64,000 bases of DNA from Lachnospiraceae bacterium (GCA_022791635.1 JAAVZL010000008.1:1-64000); one strand, 5' to 3'. Positions 44,489 to 53,293 are shown, counted from the first letter of the stretch. Numbers and translations: made by a program. Notes: generated by a model from the sequence alone, not told the origin.

Positions 44489-45820
44489 TTAGACCTGTTC
44501 TCCGGGAGCTTCCGGGACAGGCGCCGAATCTGCAGGCCCGGAGGGCTGAGACTCCGATTCTGCCGGTGCCTCCGGCTGAGGGTTCTCCGGCGGCGTCGAT
44601 TCCGAGGGCGCCTCCGGCTGAACGGGAGGAGCCTCCGGCGGCGTCTCAGGCTGAGACGGCTCTACAGGCGTCACAGGCTCAGGAGGCTGTACCGGCTCGG
44701 ATGGCTGAACGGGCTGGGACGGCTGTTCAGGCTGAGACGGCTGCTCAGACTGAGAGGGCTGGGACGGTGCAGGCGTCACCGGCTGCTGCTGAGGCGGCGC
44801 AGGCTCCACAGGCGCAGTGGTAACGGGTGTCTCCACCGGTTCAGAGGGCTGCTGCGTATCAGACGGAACCCACGTATCGTCACCGCCCGTCTCCTCTCCT
44901 GCGTCTTCCTCCGGCGCTTCCTCACCCTCCGGTACCGTATCCGGCACAGGTACCGCCGGCGATACAGGCTGCTTCTTTGTCTGCACCATGGAGCTGTCAT
45001 ACTCCACAGGCGTTCCCTTGGAAATGGGAATAGCCCCTAAGTACTCTTCCAGAGTCTGGCCCGTCTCCTTCATCTCCAGAGCGGCCTTCTTCCCCACATA
45101 GCGGAAATGCCAGGGCTCGTAGATAATGCCCGTAACCTCCGTCTTGCCGTTGGGATACCGCAGAATAAAGCCATAGTCATAACAGTTTTCCTTCAGCCAC
45201 TGAAAACCCTTGGTCTTCTCCTGCTTCTCGTCAAGCCGCCGGTACTCCGACGAAACAAAGTCCAGGGCCAGGCCCGCCTGATGCTCACTGGTTCCGGGCA
45301 CTGCCACAACCTCGGCTGCCCGCTCCTTGGCCTCCGAATAGGAGTAGTTCATCATCACGCCCTCCTCGATCTTTGTCTCGTGGAGTGCAATCTGCTTGTC
45401 CATAGTCCGATAGGAGGAGGTCACATAAATGTAAACCCCGTCCTTCCTGGCCGCCTGCATCATAGCCTGATAATCATCGTAAGCACGGATATCTATCTTA
45501 TGACCGTTCCCAATGCTCTTTAATTCCACCTCAAAATCATCCGGAAGGGGATGGGTCCGGTTCACCAGAATCAAATTCCAGTCGTCGGGAAGATCCTCCT
45601 TTAAGACCTCCTCCGGCTCGGCCTCCTTCTCATCCTCCGGCTCCTTTACCATCCGAACGGTATCCTCTCCCAACAGCTTTCCCGAATCCGTCACTTCCTC
45701 CTCTGTATTGTTACGGTTCAGATTGCCTGCATACACCGTTCCTATCACCATCCCTAAGCAAAGGACGCCAATCACTCCGCCCAGGAAGCTAATCAGTCTT
45801 TTTTTCTGTCTTCTTTTCAT
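44489..45820 (-). CDS. D-alanyl-D-alanine carboxypeptidase, VanY/M15 family, with Pro/Gln/Glu-rich tail
   Basis: 443 residues. N-terminal membrane anchor (residues about 8-32) then the LAS-superfamily peptidase: YIYVTSSYRTMDKQIAL, the zinc site SEHQAGLALDF (His, Asp) and EPWHFRYVG (catalytic Glu, zinc His). It trims the terminal D-Ala of peptidoglycan stem peptides outside the membrane. The last about 170 residues are low complexity (repeated PSQPEQPSQP, PSEPVQPPEP), a likely wall-spanning or extracellular spacer; no LPxTG motif is seen. Confidence 0.88.
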   Translation of the reverse strand: MKRRQKKRLISFLGGVIGVLCLGMVIGTVYAGNLNRNNTEEEVTDSGKLLGEDTVRMVKEPEDEKEAEPEEVLKEDLPDDWNLILVNRTHPLPDDFEVELKSIGNGHKIDIRAYDDYQAMMQAARKDGVYIYVTSSYRTMDKQIALHETKIEEGVMMNYSYSEAKERAAEVVAVPGTSEHQAGLALDFVSSEYRRLDEKQEKTKGFQWLKENCYDYGFILRYPNGKTEVTGIIYEPWHFRYVGKKAALEMKETGQTLEEYLGAIPISKGTPVEYDSSMVQTKKQPVSPAVPVPDTVPEGEEAPEEDAGEETGGDDTWVPSDTQQPSEPVETPVTTAPVEPAPPQQQPVTPAPSQPSQSEQPSQPEQPSQPVQPSEPVQPPEPVTPVEPSQPETPPEAPPVQPEAPSESTPPENPQPEAPAESESQPSGPADSAPVPEAPGEQV

Positions 45821-45873
45821 TCGCTCTTTATCTCTTTTCCCAATATCTATGAAGAAAATCAGTTCCTTACTAC

Positions 45874-45902
45874 AGTATATAGGAAATAGGGCCTACAGGC
45901 AA
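45874..45902 (-). promoter_or_regulatory. Promoter of the VanY-like gene
   Basis: On the minus strand -35 TTGCCT (45897-45902), 17-bp spacer, -10 TATACT (45874-45879), about 55 bp before the ATG at 45820. Confidence 0.55.
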
Positions 45903-45939
45903 GTGGCTTTTCGAAAAAAATTCTTAATAATTTCTTACT

Positions 45940-46584
45940 CTACCATTCCCGTTTCCGAATAATCCGAACAGAAACAAAGTAGCTGGCCAGCAAATAGAGA
46001 ACAGCAGCGACAGCAGCGCCCACTGCCAGAGCTATCATTCTTTCATCTGTTATGCTTCCCTCAAGTCCCGCCGCCACAAGCAGCTTAAACACCAGGAATA
46101 CGGCCACAAAAACAGCTATATAGCAGATTGTCAGCAGCATACGCGCTCTCTCCACCCCCAGCTTAAACACCAGAGGCAGCATAGTAGCATAGACAATAAG
46201 GAACACGGAAACAACTGCACCGACCGAAACCATCTGCTCCGCGGCAGACATTCCTTCCCCCTTCATAAACAGATTAATCAATACATTTCCTGCCAGCCCT
46301 ATCAGAGCCCCCGCTCCAAGCAGCAGTAAAAGCAGCAAATACTTCACTTTTACCAGATCCTCCCGCTCCACCGGCAGCGTCAGCGCATACTTATCAAAAC
46401 CTGCCGCCTCATCATATCCCAGACTCGTGAGAATCATCATAGAAGTGCTCATAATTGCCATCATTGCAAAAAAGCTCGGATTTTTCAACAAAAAACAGTA
46501 GCAGACAAAAAACAGAAAAATCAACAGATACTGCTTTCCCACCTTTCTTAAATTATAAATATCCTTCAATAACAGCCCTCTCAT
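45940..46584 (-). CDS. ABC-2-type transporter permease
   Basis: About 214 residues from ATG 46584, preceded by AGGAAGGGAG; an upstream TTG at 46623 is less likely. Six hydrophobic segments are apparent (for example YLLIFLFFVCYCFLL, FFAMMAIMSTSMMIL, YLLLLLLLGAGALIGLAGNVLI, LLTICYIAVFVAVFLVF, LAVGAAVAAVLYLLASYF). It is the membrane partner of the ATPase at 46624 in a YtrA-regulated, bacitracin/cell-wall-stress-like exporter. Substrate unknown. Confidence 0.8.
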   Translation of the reverse strand: MRGLLLKDIYNLRKVGKQYLLIFLFFVCYCFLLKNPSFFAMMAIMSTSMMILTSLGYDEAAGFDKYALTLPVEREDLVKVKYLLLLLLLGAGALIGLAGNVLINLFMKGEGMSAAEQMVSVGAVVSVFLIVYATMLPLVFKLGVERARMLLTICYIAVFVAVFLVFKLLVAAGLEGSITDERMIALAVGAAVAAVLYLLASYFVSVRIIRKREW

Positions 46585-46623
46585 CTTATTCGCTCCCTTC
46601 CTGCTCTCATCTGAAAAAGCCAA

Positions 46624-47490
46624 TTACACGCTCTCCACATTACACTTCACCACATACAGCAAAATATCCTCAACAGACGCCTGATCAATTACAAACTCAT
46701 GAGAATGCCCTTCTAACGCACGCCGGTTATTCACCAAAGCCTCCACCTCAAAGCGATTTTCCCGCACTCCAACTACAAGCTCAGGCGGAAGCTCTTTGTA
46801 TTGCTCCTTCGTACAGCGAACAATCCCATAATCATACAAAAGCGCATCCTTATTTTCAAAAAAGAGAATCCTCCCCTTGTGAATCAGCAAAATATAATCA
46901 CAGATCTTCTCAATATCGCTGGTAATATGAGAAGAAAGAAACACCGAATGATCCTCCTCCTGAATAAACTCCAGAAATATATCAAGAATCTCATTACGCA
47001 CAATAGGGTCCAGGGAGCCGCAGGCATCATCCAAAATCATCAGCTTTGCCCGATGAGAAAGACCCACCGCAATAGACAGCTTCACCTTCATTCCTCTGGA
47101 AAACTCCTTCACCGCCTTCCTATCCGGAAGTTCGAATCTTCGGCAGTAATCGAAAAAGGTATCCGGCTCCCAGTGAGCATACACCTGATTCATCATCCGA
47201 TTTACATCCGCCACCCGGAGGCCCTCCGGAAAATAACACTCATCGAAAACAACGCTTAACTGCTCCTTCACTTCCTTCCTGCGGCCCCCGTCTTTCTCTC
47301 CCAAAAGCTCCACAGTTCCCGCATCCTTTTGAATCAGATCCAGGATGGCTTTAATGGTCGTACTCTTCCCCGCCCCATTCTCTCCGATAAAGCCCACAAT
47401 AGAGCCCGCCGGCACCTGAAAGCTTACCTGATCCAGAGTAAAATCCTTATAACGCTTCGTCAGTCCCTTCACTTCAATGGCATTCTTCAT
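46624..47490 (-). CDS. ABC transporter ATP-binding protein (YtrB-like)
   Basis: About 288 residues. Walker A VGFIGENGAGKSTTIKAIL, signature FSRGMKVKLSIAVGL, and Walker B LMILDDACGSLDP. The usual catalytic Glu after the Walker B Asp is Asp here (confirmed at codon level, GAT GAT), a noteworthy deviation. The ATG at 47490 overlaps the end of the GntR gene; GAGGAG serves as ribosome-binding site. It forms a three-gene unit with the regulator upstream and the permease downstream. Confidence 0.88.
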   Translation of the reverse strand: MKNAIEVKGLTKRYKDFTLDQVSFQVPAGSIVGFIGENGAGKSTTIKAILDLIQKDAGTVELLGEKDGGRRKEVKEQLSVVFDECYFPEGLRVADVNRMMNQVYAHWEPDTFFDYCRRFELPDRKAVKEFSRGMKVKLSIAVGLSHRAKLMILDDACGSLDPIVRNEILDIFLEFIQEEDHSVFLSSHITSDIEKICDYILLIHKGRILFFENKDALLYDYGIVRCTKEQYKELPPELVVGVRENRFEVEALVNNRRALEGHSHEFVIDQASVEDILLYVVKCNVESV

Positions 47491-47492
47491 CG

Positions 47493-47867
47493 TCACATCT
47501 CCTCATACAGCATTTTCAAAACCTCAATCAGCTCATCCTCCGGCATACCATACTGTCTGGCCGCATCCACAGCCGCCTGCAGATGATGCTCCACCGCCTT
47601 TAGCTGCTCCTCCTTGACAAACTCCCGATCCGCCTCCCGGACAAAACTCCCCTTTCCCACAATCGTGGTAATAAAGCCGTCCCGCTCCAGATCCTCATAA
47701 GCTCGCTTGGTCGTAATCACACTAATACGCAGCTCCTTAGCCAAAAGCCGCATAGAAGGCAGCGGATCCCCGGGACTTAAAGTCCCATTCATCACCATAG
47801 CCTTGATCTGAGCCGTAATCTGTTCATAAATTGGCTTTCCACTGGAATTGCTAATAATGATATTCAT
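47493..47867 (-). CDS. GntR-family repressor, YtrA subfamily
   Basis: 124 residues. N-terminal winged helix GKPIYEQITAQIKAMVMNGTLSPGDPLPSMRLLAKELRISVITTKRAYEDLERDGFITTIVGKGSFV, followed by a short helical tail as in YtrA, with no large ligand domain. It should repress its own three-gene operon by binding the palindromic AT-rich DNA upstream. It overlaps the downstream ATPase gene by a few bases. Confidence 0.88.
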   Translation of the reverse strand: MNIIISNSSGKPIYEQITAQIKAMVMNGTLSPGDPLPSMRLLAKELRISVITTKRAYEDLERDGFITTIVGKGSFVREADREFVKEEQLKAVEHHLQAAVDAARQYGMPEDELIEVLKMLYEEM

Positions 47868-47880
47868 TTATCCACCCCTT

Positions 47881-47937
47881 CATATAATATATATATCTCA
47901 TATATTGTATATATCATATATATATATTATTGTCAAT
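47881..47937 (-). promoter_or_regulatory. Promoter and probable operator of the ytrA-like operon
   Basis: On the minus strand -35 TTGACA (47931-47936), 17-bp spacer, -10 TATATA, embedded in TATATA-type dyads over about 50 bp. The symmetry overlaps the -10 region and fits an autoregulatory GntR operator. The precise operator half-sites cannot be chosen by eye because the run is almost pure A/T. Confidence 0.5.
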
Positions 47938-47992
47938 AGATTCAAAAAATTTTTTCAAAATACAAGCATTCTACATCTATCCACAGCCAAAA

Positions 47993-48206
47993 GGGGACTG
48001 GCGCAAAATAAGACAGCAGCCATTTCCGATATCCGGTGTCCGGCTGTTCGCGAACATGGTGTCTGATATGGACATACATTGTTCAAAAACCGTCAAACCT
48101 CGCAAAAAGTCCGAAAACAATGTATGTCCGGAGCAGACATCATGTACGTGAACCGTCCGAACACAGGATATGGAAATGGCTGCTGTCTTATTTTGCGCCA
48201 GTCCCC
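47993..48206. repeat. Long imperfect palindrome (MITE-like or long-hairpin element)
   Basis: Two arms of about 91 nt are inverted copies of each other with about 85 percent identity; the outer 35 nt, starting GGGGACTGGCGCAAAATAAG, are perfect. A spacer of about 32 nt separates them. The element fills the gap between the NlpC/P60 stop (48221) and the ytrA promoter. No ORF and no clear target-site duplication are seen. It could be a miniature transposable element or a transcribed long hairpin that also ends the NlpC/P60 mRNA. Confidence 0.8.
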
Positions 48207-48220
48207 GCCCCCAATATTCT

Positions 48221-49453
48221 CTAATAACACCTCCGCACCGAAAGAATCGTCCGGTACTGTGCATTTCCTGTCTTAATCCCGGAGCTTGGCGTGCTTGCAT
48301 GCACAATCCGACCTCCGCCTATGTAAATAGCCACATGCCCCTGATAGCAGATGAGATCTCCCGGCTGAGCCTCAGAATAACTCACCGACCGGCCTGCCCC
48401 GGCCTGCGCTCCGGAGGTCCTGGGCAGAGAAATCCCAAAATGCTTAAATACCGACTGGGTAAAGCCCGAGCAATCTGCTCCGTCCGTCAGACTTGTCCCG
48501 CCCGACACATAAGGACGTCCCACAAACTGGAGCGCAAAATTAGCAATAGACTGGCCCGTACCACCGCCGCCTCCACTGGATGTAGCTCCGCCTCCTGAGC
48601 TTCCGCCAGATCCTCCGCTTCCTCCGGAAGAGACTGCCCCACCGGTAATGGTTCCGGTACCACCACTATTATTGGCCGCAGCAGCGGCTGCCGCAGCGGC
48701 TGCCGCCTCCGCCTCTCTTCGTCTGCGTTCAGCCTCCAGCTTTTTAAGCTGCGCCGCCTGCTCCTTAAGCTTATTCTTATAATCCCTGGCCTTTGCCTGA
48801 GCATTGGCCAGCTGATTCTCATAATCGGCTTCCTCTGCCTTTTTCTGAGACAAGCGGGCCTCTACCTCAGCCTTCTCCTGCTCATACTCATCCTGAAGCC
48901 CCTCAAGCTCCGCCTTCTCAATCTCCAGCTGTTCCAAAAGCTCCGCAACCTCCTGCTTGATCTCCTGGTAAGCCGTCAGCATCTCCCGATCCTGCTTGTG
49001 AATCTCCTGAGAGTACTCCTGCCGGTTCAAGAAATCCGCAAAACTCTTAGCCTCCAAAAACATGGCGAGATAATCCGTCTCACCCTCCTCGTAGATATAT
49101 TGAATCCGAAGCTTCATAGCCTCATACTGCTCTTCCTCCTGCTTCTTGGCCGCCTCATAGTCCAGCTCCGCCTGGTTAAGCTCCTCCTGCTTCAGCTCCA
49201 AATCCGCCTCCAGAATCTCCAGATTCATCACCAGATCCATAAGCTCCGAATCCAGAGAGCTAATCTCTGCCAGCACCGCGTCCCGCTGACCCTCAATGGA
49301 CCTCATCTGACTGTTGATCTCATCCAGCTGGCGCTGAGTCTCCTTCTGCTGTTTTTTTAAATCCGCCTCCGTGGCAGAGGCCTGTATGGAAAAGCAGAGA
49401 CATAAGGCAAGAAAAGCCGCCGTCGCTCTGGAAATTATCTTTTTTCTCTTCAT
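48221..49453 (-). CDS. Secreted NlpC/P60 peptidoglycan hydrolase with N-terminal coiled coil
   Basis: About 410 residues from ATG 49453 (GGTGAGG upstream). Signal peptide ending near ASATEA (residue about 28), long heptad-rich coiled coil (LDEINSQMRSIEGQRDAVLAEI through KLEAERRRREAE), an Ala/Gly/Ser linker, and the C-terminal NlpC/P60 domain with DCSGFTQSVFKHFG (catalytic Cys), GHVAIYIG (His) and IVHAS. The PcsB/CwlO-like layout suggests regulated cleavage of stem peptides during growth or division. Confidence 0.92.
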   Translation of the reverse strand: MKRKKIISRATAAFLALCLCFSIQASATEADLKKQQKETQRQLDEINSQMRSIEGQRDAVLAEISSLDSELMDLVMNLEILEADLELKQEELNQAELDYEAAKKQEEEQYEAMKLRIQYIYEEGETDYLAMFLEAKSFADFLNRQEYSQEIHKQDREMLTAYQEIKQEVAELLEQLEIEKAELEGLQDEYEQEKAEVEARLSQKKAEEADYENQLANAQAKARDYKNKLKEQAAQLKKLEAERRRREAEAAAAAAAAAAANNSGGTGTITGGAVSSGGSGGSGGSSGGGATSSGGGGGTGQSIANFALQFVGRPYVSGGTSLTDGADCSGFTQSVFKHFGISLPRTSGAQAGAGRSVSYSEAQPGDLICYQGHVAIYIGGGRIVHASTPSSGIKTGNAQYRTILSVRRCY

Positions 49454-49498
49454 AGTATCCTCACCTTGCATATGTACCCTGAGCTCATAACTGCTTTC

Positions 49499-49527
49499 AT
49501 TATAAATGCTTCCTGCCCGGAATTCAA
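49499..49527 (-). promoter_or_regulatory. Promoter of the NlpC/P60 gene
   Basis: On the minus strand -35 TTGAAT (49522-49527), 17-bp spacer, -10 TATAAT (49499-49504), about 45 bp before the ATG. Confidence 0.65.
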
Positions 49528-49553
49528 GACTTTCCAGAATTTATGTGAACCAC

Positions 49554-50315
49554 CTACCCCTGGCTTTCCTCTGCCCTGGATTTCTGCACCTCTCTAAAGC
49601 CGTTAAACTCCTTTTCGGAAAATACCTTTCCTCCTGCGGTATCCAGATCCGGATTGCTTTCCCGAAGCAGGGCAATCAGATGCTCGGCGCTTTCCTGCTT
49701 TGCCCCCACAAAGGAACCGCATGTTCCATGCTTGGAAAGAATAGAAAGATCCAGACTGTAGACTGTTTTCATTTTATTTCCGACCATGATTTTATCTGCT
49801 CTCTCTACCAGGTAAGCCCCCCTAATCTCCGCCCGCTTTATCACAAGAGCGCCCAGGCAGCAAAGATAGTCCCTTGTCAGGATTCCGATGGTTCCGTCTG
49901 ATTTCAACTGCACCACAAGGGTATCCGGATTCCCCACCTGCCGGTCAAAATCCCGGATAACGCTTTCCGGATATTGGCTGGCTTCCGCGCTTGACCGGAT
50001 TTCCTCCTCCAGGCTGGAACCCTTCCGCCATCTCCCCGCCCAAAGGCAGAAAATGCCGATGGCAAGAAAAGCCCCGGGAAACAAAAGAAGCAGCAGCATA
50101 CCGGGAATGTCGGAGGCCGTACCCCCTTCATGTAAAAACAGCCACAGGATCCCGCCTATACCGGCAATTCCAATCAAAAGACAGGGCACTGCCATAATCA
50201 GCAGTCCGATCCCGGCTTTCACATGGCTTTTTGTCAAAGCCGCAAAGTACCCTTCCGGATAATGCTTCCTCTTGTATTTTTCTGTCATTGGAATAAATTT
50301 ACCCTTCATCCTCAT
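49554..50315 (-). CDS. Predicted membrane protein of unknown function
   Basis: 253 residues. Two hydrophobic segments (GIGLLIMAVPCLLIGIAGIGGILWLF and IPGMLLLLLFPGAFLAIGIFCLW, residues about 33-58 and 67-92) are followed by a soluble domain of about 155 residues that includes PDTLVVQLKSDGTIGILTRDYLCCL and VERADKIMVGNKMKTVYSLDL. That second part has a beta-rich, PH-like look, which is only an impression. ATG 50315 or 50309 can serve as start. No family recognised with confidence. Confidence 0.6.
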   Translation of the reverse strand: MRMKGKFIPMTEKYKRKHYPEGYFAALTKSHVKAGIGLLIMAVPCLLIGIAGIGGILWLFLHEGGTASDIPGMLLLLLFPGAFLAIGIFCLWAGRWRKGSSLEEEIRSSAEASQYPESVIRDFDRQVGNPDTLVVQLKSDGTIGILTRDYLCCLGALVIKRAEIRGAYLVERADKIMVGNKMKTVYSLDLSILSKHGTCGSFVGAKQESAEHLIALLRESNPDLDTAGGKVFSEKEFNGFREVQKSRAEESQG

Positions 50316-50380
50316 ACCCCTCTCTGCAACACAAATAAATGCTCTTTTTTTCTTTCTGATGTTTTGTTAAAAAATGCTTC

Positions 50381-51040
50381 TTATTTCAAGTCCTTTAGGA
50401 ACTGCTTCCAGGCATCCTCATGCTCCACATAATACAACGGACAGAGCTTTCCTCCCGCGTCGTAGTGGCGCAGCACATCCCTCGGCCTCAAATCATATTC
50501 ATACAGCAGCCAGTCCACCAGCTGCAGCAGAGACTGATAGGTTGCATCCGTGAATCTTCCATCCTCGGACAGGTAGCAGCATTCTATGGAAATGGAATCA
50601 TAATTGCGTCCCTTCACCGCATAGGCAATCTCTTCTTGGGGAATACACTGTATAATCTCTCCGTCGTAGCCGATGATAAAATGAGAGCTGGCCGAAGTCT
50701 CCTGGGTATCCTTCAGATTCTCGAAATAGCTTCGGTTCTGCTCTGCGGAGGTTCCCGGGTTGGCCGTATAGTGGACAAAAATATTTTTCACCTTTTCCAG
50801 GGCCTCCCCCGGCCGGGAATAGGGATTCTCTGTGAGAAGCTCCTCCAGGATTTCCGGAGGATCCACCGGCTCCCTCTTGGCCTTACGGATGATTTCATGT
50901 ATCCCAAAGCCCAGGCCGATTCCAAAAAGCAGTACCACAAGAAGAGCCAGGATCCGTATCAGAAGCGCCTTTCTTCTCTGCTGTCTTTTCCTTCTCTTCC
51001 ACGCTCTTTCGCTCCTGCCTCTTGGCTGCCCCTGTCTCAT
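50381..51040 (-). CDS. N-acetylmuramoyl-L-alanine amidase (Amidase_2/PGRP type)
   Basis: 219 residues. A strongly basic N-terminus is followed by one membrane anchor (ALLIRILALLVVLLFGIGLGFGI) and the amidase domain: NIFVHYTANPGTSAEQN (zinc His), ASSHFIIGYDGEIIQCIP, SISIECCYL, and RHYDAGGKLCPLYY (zinc His and Cys). It cleaves the amide between MurNAc and L-Ala in the wall, on the outer face of the membrane. GGA-rich site upstream. Confidence 0.9.
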   Translation of the reverse strand: MRQGQPRGRSERAWKRRKRQQRRKALLIRILALLVVLLFGIGLGFGIHEIIRKAKREPVDPPEILEELLTENPYSRPGEALEKVKNIFVHYTANPGTSAEQNRSYFENLKDTQETSASSHFIIGYDGEIIQCIPQEEIAYAVKGRNYDSISIECCYLSEDGRFTDATYQSLLQLVDWLLYEYDLRPRDVLRHYDAGGKLCPLYYVEHEDAWKQFLKDLK

Positions 51041-51091
51041 TTTCTCTGTCCTTCTTTCGGATTCTTTTTGGAAGCCTCTTTCCCTTCTCTG

Positions 51092-51742
51092 TCACATTCT
51101 GTGCAGGATCTTATCAACATCCTTTTTCTTTCCAATCACCATCAAATGCTGATCCTTCTCAAAGATATGATCCGCCGGAGGAAGCAGACTTAACTCCTCC
51201 CCCATCTTGATTCCCAGAATGCTCACCTGATACCGGGCTCTGAAATCAAGCTCCCGGATGCTGTGCCCCGGCCACTCCCGAAGGAGCGGGATCTCATAGA
51301 TTCCATAGTCATCGGTGAGCTCCAGATAATCAAAGACATGATCCGAGCTGAACTTCTTTGCCGCCCGCTCCGCCATATCCCGTTCCGGGTAAATCACCTC
51401 ATCCGCTCCGTTCCGCAGCAAAAATTTGGCCTGGATATCACGCTCCGCCTTGCTGACCACATAGGAAGCCCCAAGCTCCTTTAAAAGGCTGGTAATCTCC
51501 AGACTGTTCTGAAAGTTTCCGCTGATGCACACAAAGCACACGTCGAAGTTCCGGATGCCCAGGCTTTTCAGCACCTCCACATTGGTGCAGTCTCCAATCT
51601 GAGCGCTGGTCACAATGGGCAGCAGATCCTCCAGGCGCTCCTCATCCTCATCCACAATCATAATTTCATTATTCAGCTTCACCATATTCATGCAAAGCAA
51701 ATGGCCGAATTTTCCCATGCCAATCATCAATATTGATTTCAT
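51092..51742 (-). CDS. ktrA: Potassium uptake regulatory subunit (KtrA/TrkA family)
   Basis: 216 residues. RCK_N domain with the nucleotide-binding start SILMIGMGKFGHLLCMNMVKL, acidic DEDEERLEDL and NFDVCFVCISGNFQNSLEITSLLKELGA; RCK_C domain in the last about 75 residues. The cytosolic octameric ring gates the KtrB channel in response to ATP/ADP and, in many Firmicutes, c-di-AMP. The gene lies downstream of ktrB, separated by a palindromic element. Confidence 0.9.
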   Translation of the reverse strand: MKSILMIGMGKFGHLLCMNMVKLNNEIMIVDEDEERLEDLLPIVTSAQIGDCTNVEVLKSLGIRNFDVCFVCISGNFQNSLEITSLLKELGASYVVSKAERDIQAKFLLRNGADEVIYPERDMAERAAKKFSSDHVFDYLELTDDYGIYEIPLLREWPGHSIRELDFRARYQVSILGIKMGEELSLLPPADHIFEKDQHLMVIGKKKDVDKILHRM

Positions 51743-51760
51743 TATCTTTAACTCCTATTC

Positions 51761-51896
51761 CAGTCCAATGTCATAAAGTTAAACCCTGAAAAGCTTACGA
51801 AGGCTCCGGGCAGGAACCGCCACCCCTTAATCAGGGCGGCCCTCCTCCCCTGCGCCGATAGTTTTTGCAGGCTTAACTTCATGACATTGTACTCCA
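51761..51896. repeat. Palindromic intergenic element between ktrB and ktrA
   Basis: The ends CCAATGTCATAAAGTTAA (from about 51767) and TTAACTTCATGACATTG (to about 51889) form an inverted repeat of about 17 bp with one mismatch. They enclose about 90 bp of GC-rich sequence with further internal complementarity (GGCAGGAACCGCC, GGGCGGCC). It separates two genes that are normally adjacent. It could be an inserted MITE-like repeat or an mRNA structure. It lacks the conserved core I would expect of a ydaO (c-di-AMP) riboswitch. Confidence 0.6.
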
Positions 51897-51908
51897 GTTC
51901 CGTCATAT

Positions 51909-53276
51909 TCACCCCACCGGAATTCGCTCCGTGGGCTTCTGGGCCGGCGAGGTCTGCCGGTTTTCCGTGAAAATCAGGGCAAAAGTTAAGCTTCCCATCC
52001 TGCCGCAGTACATCAGAAGCATCAGAATCAGCTTGCTTACCGCCTTAAGGCCTCCTGTGATCCCCACGGAAATTCCTACGGTTCCCAGGGCCGAAACCAC
52101 CTCAAAGAGCACATCCGCCAGGGGAAGCTGCTCTAAAGCCGTAAGTATCAGGGTTCCGAACAAATCCAGCATCAGGCTTAAGGTGAGAATGGCCGCCGCC
52201 CTCTTAACCACATCCTCCTCCAGCCGCCGGCCAAAGATTTCCGCCCCCTTGGTTCTTCGCAGGGTAGAGCGCAGATAAATCAGAAGCACGGCCAGGGTGG
52301 TGGTCTTGATGCCGCCTGCGGTGGATCCGGGATTGCCGCCTACAAACATCAGCATCGCCATCCACAGCTTGGTTCCGTCTCCCAATGCCGCCGTGTCTGC
52401 CGTGTTAAAGCCTGCCGTGCGGGTGGTGGCCGACTGAAACAGGCTCAGAAGAATCTGCTTTCCCACCGGCTCCCCTGCCAGGATTCCGTTTCGCTCCAGC
52501 ACATAGAAGAGGGCGGCTCCGCCAAATAAGAGAAGGGCCGACATGGACAGCACCAGCTTGGTGTGAAGGCGAAAGCGGCGGAAATGCCACTTATTTTTCA
52601 GCAGATCATCCCACACCAGAAAGCCGATTCCCCCAATCAGAATGAGGGCAATCAAAGTGAGATTCACCAGCGGATCTCCTGCATAATAGGTCATGGAACT
52701 GCCTCTTTCCCGCACTCCCATCAGGTCAAAGCCTCCGTTGCAGAAGGCGGAAACGGAATGAAAGACGCCGTAATAGAGTCCCTTTCCGATTCCAAAGTCA
52801 CCCACAAAGCGGATAGAAAGAAGCAGCGCTCCCACGCCCTCAAAAAGCAGAGTCCCCAAAAGCATCCGGCGCACCAGCTTGACAATGCCTCCTATCTGCA
52901 GGGTATTGACGCTCTCCTGGAGGATTCCCCGCTCCTTAAGGCCGATCCTGCGGCGTAGAAGCAAAGAAAAGGTGACGCTGAAAGCCATCAGCCCCAGGCC
53001 CCCAAGCTGAATCATCGCCAGAATCACCAGCTGTCCAAATAGCGTCCAGTGCAAAAAGGTATCATGGACAATGAGCCCCGTCACACAGGTGGCGCTTACC
53101 GCCGTAAACGCCGCGTCCAGAAGGCTGGTGCTCTCCCCCTGCCTGGTGGAAAAGGGCAGAAGCAACAAAAGCGTGCCCACCAAAATAATTCCTACAAAGC
53201 TTAATGCAATGATCTGTACCTTGGAAAATCGGGTCGGCCGCATCAGCCGCTTGATTTTCCGTTCTGTCTGTTCCAA
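51909..53276 (-). CDS. ktrB: Potassium transporter channel subunit (KtrB/TrkH family)
   Basis: 455 residues with about eight to ten hydrophobic segments and the repeated selectivity-filter loops AVSATCVTGLIVHDTF, AFCNGGFDLMGV, TTRTAGFNT and ALGTVGISVGITGG. It forms the K+ channel pore and works with the KtrA ring encoded downstream. TTG start preceded by GGTGAG. Confidence 0.9.
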   Translation of the reverse strand: MEQTERKIKRLMRPTRFSKVQIIALSFVGIILVGTLLLLLPFSTRQGESTSLLDAAFTAVSATCVTGLIVHDTFLHWTLFGQLVILAMIQLGGLGLMAFSVTFSLLLRRRIGLKERGILQESVNTLQIGGIVKLVRRMLLGTLLFEGVGALLLSIRFVGDFGIGKGLYYGVFHSVSAFCNGGFDLMGVRERGSSMTYYAGDPLVNLTLIALILIGGIGFLVWDDLLKNKWHFRRFRLHTKLVLSMSALLLFGGAALFYVLERNGILAGEPVGKQILLSLFQSATTRTAGFNTADTAALGDGTKLWMAMLMFVGGNPGSTAGGIKTTTLAVLLIYLRSTLRRTKGAEIFGRRLEEDVVKRAAAILTLSLMLDLFGTLILTALEQLPLADVLFEVVSALGTVGISVGITGGLKAVSKLILMLLMYCGRMGSLTFALIFTENRQTSPAQKPTERIPVG

Positions 53277-53293
53277 CTTTTCTCACCAACCAT

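Noticed and set aside
47930..48306. Several small ORFs across the long palindrome
   Set aside because: They arise from the inverted repeat on both strands and have no ribosome-binding sites or recognisable motifs.
51743..51908. c-di-AMP (ydaO) riboswitch in front of ktrA
   Set aside because: Attractive by gene context, but the element is a terminal inverted repeat and I could not find the ydaO conserved core; it also lies between ktrB and ktrA rather than before both.
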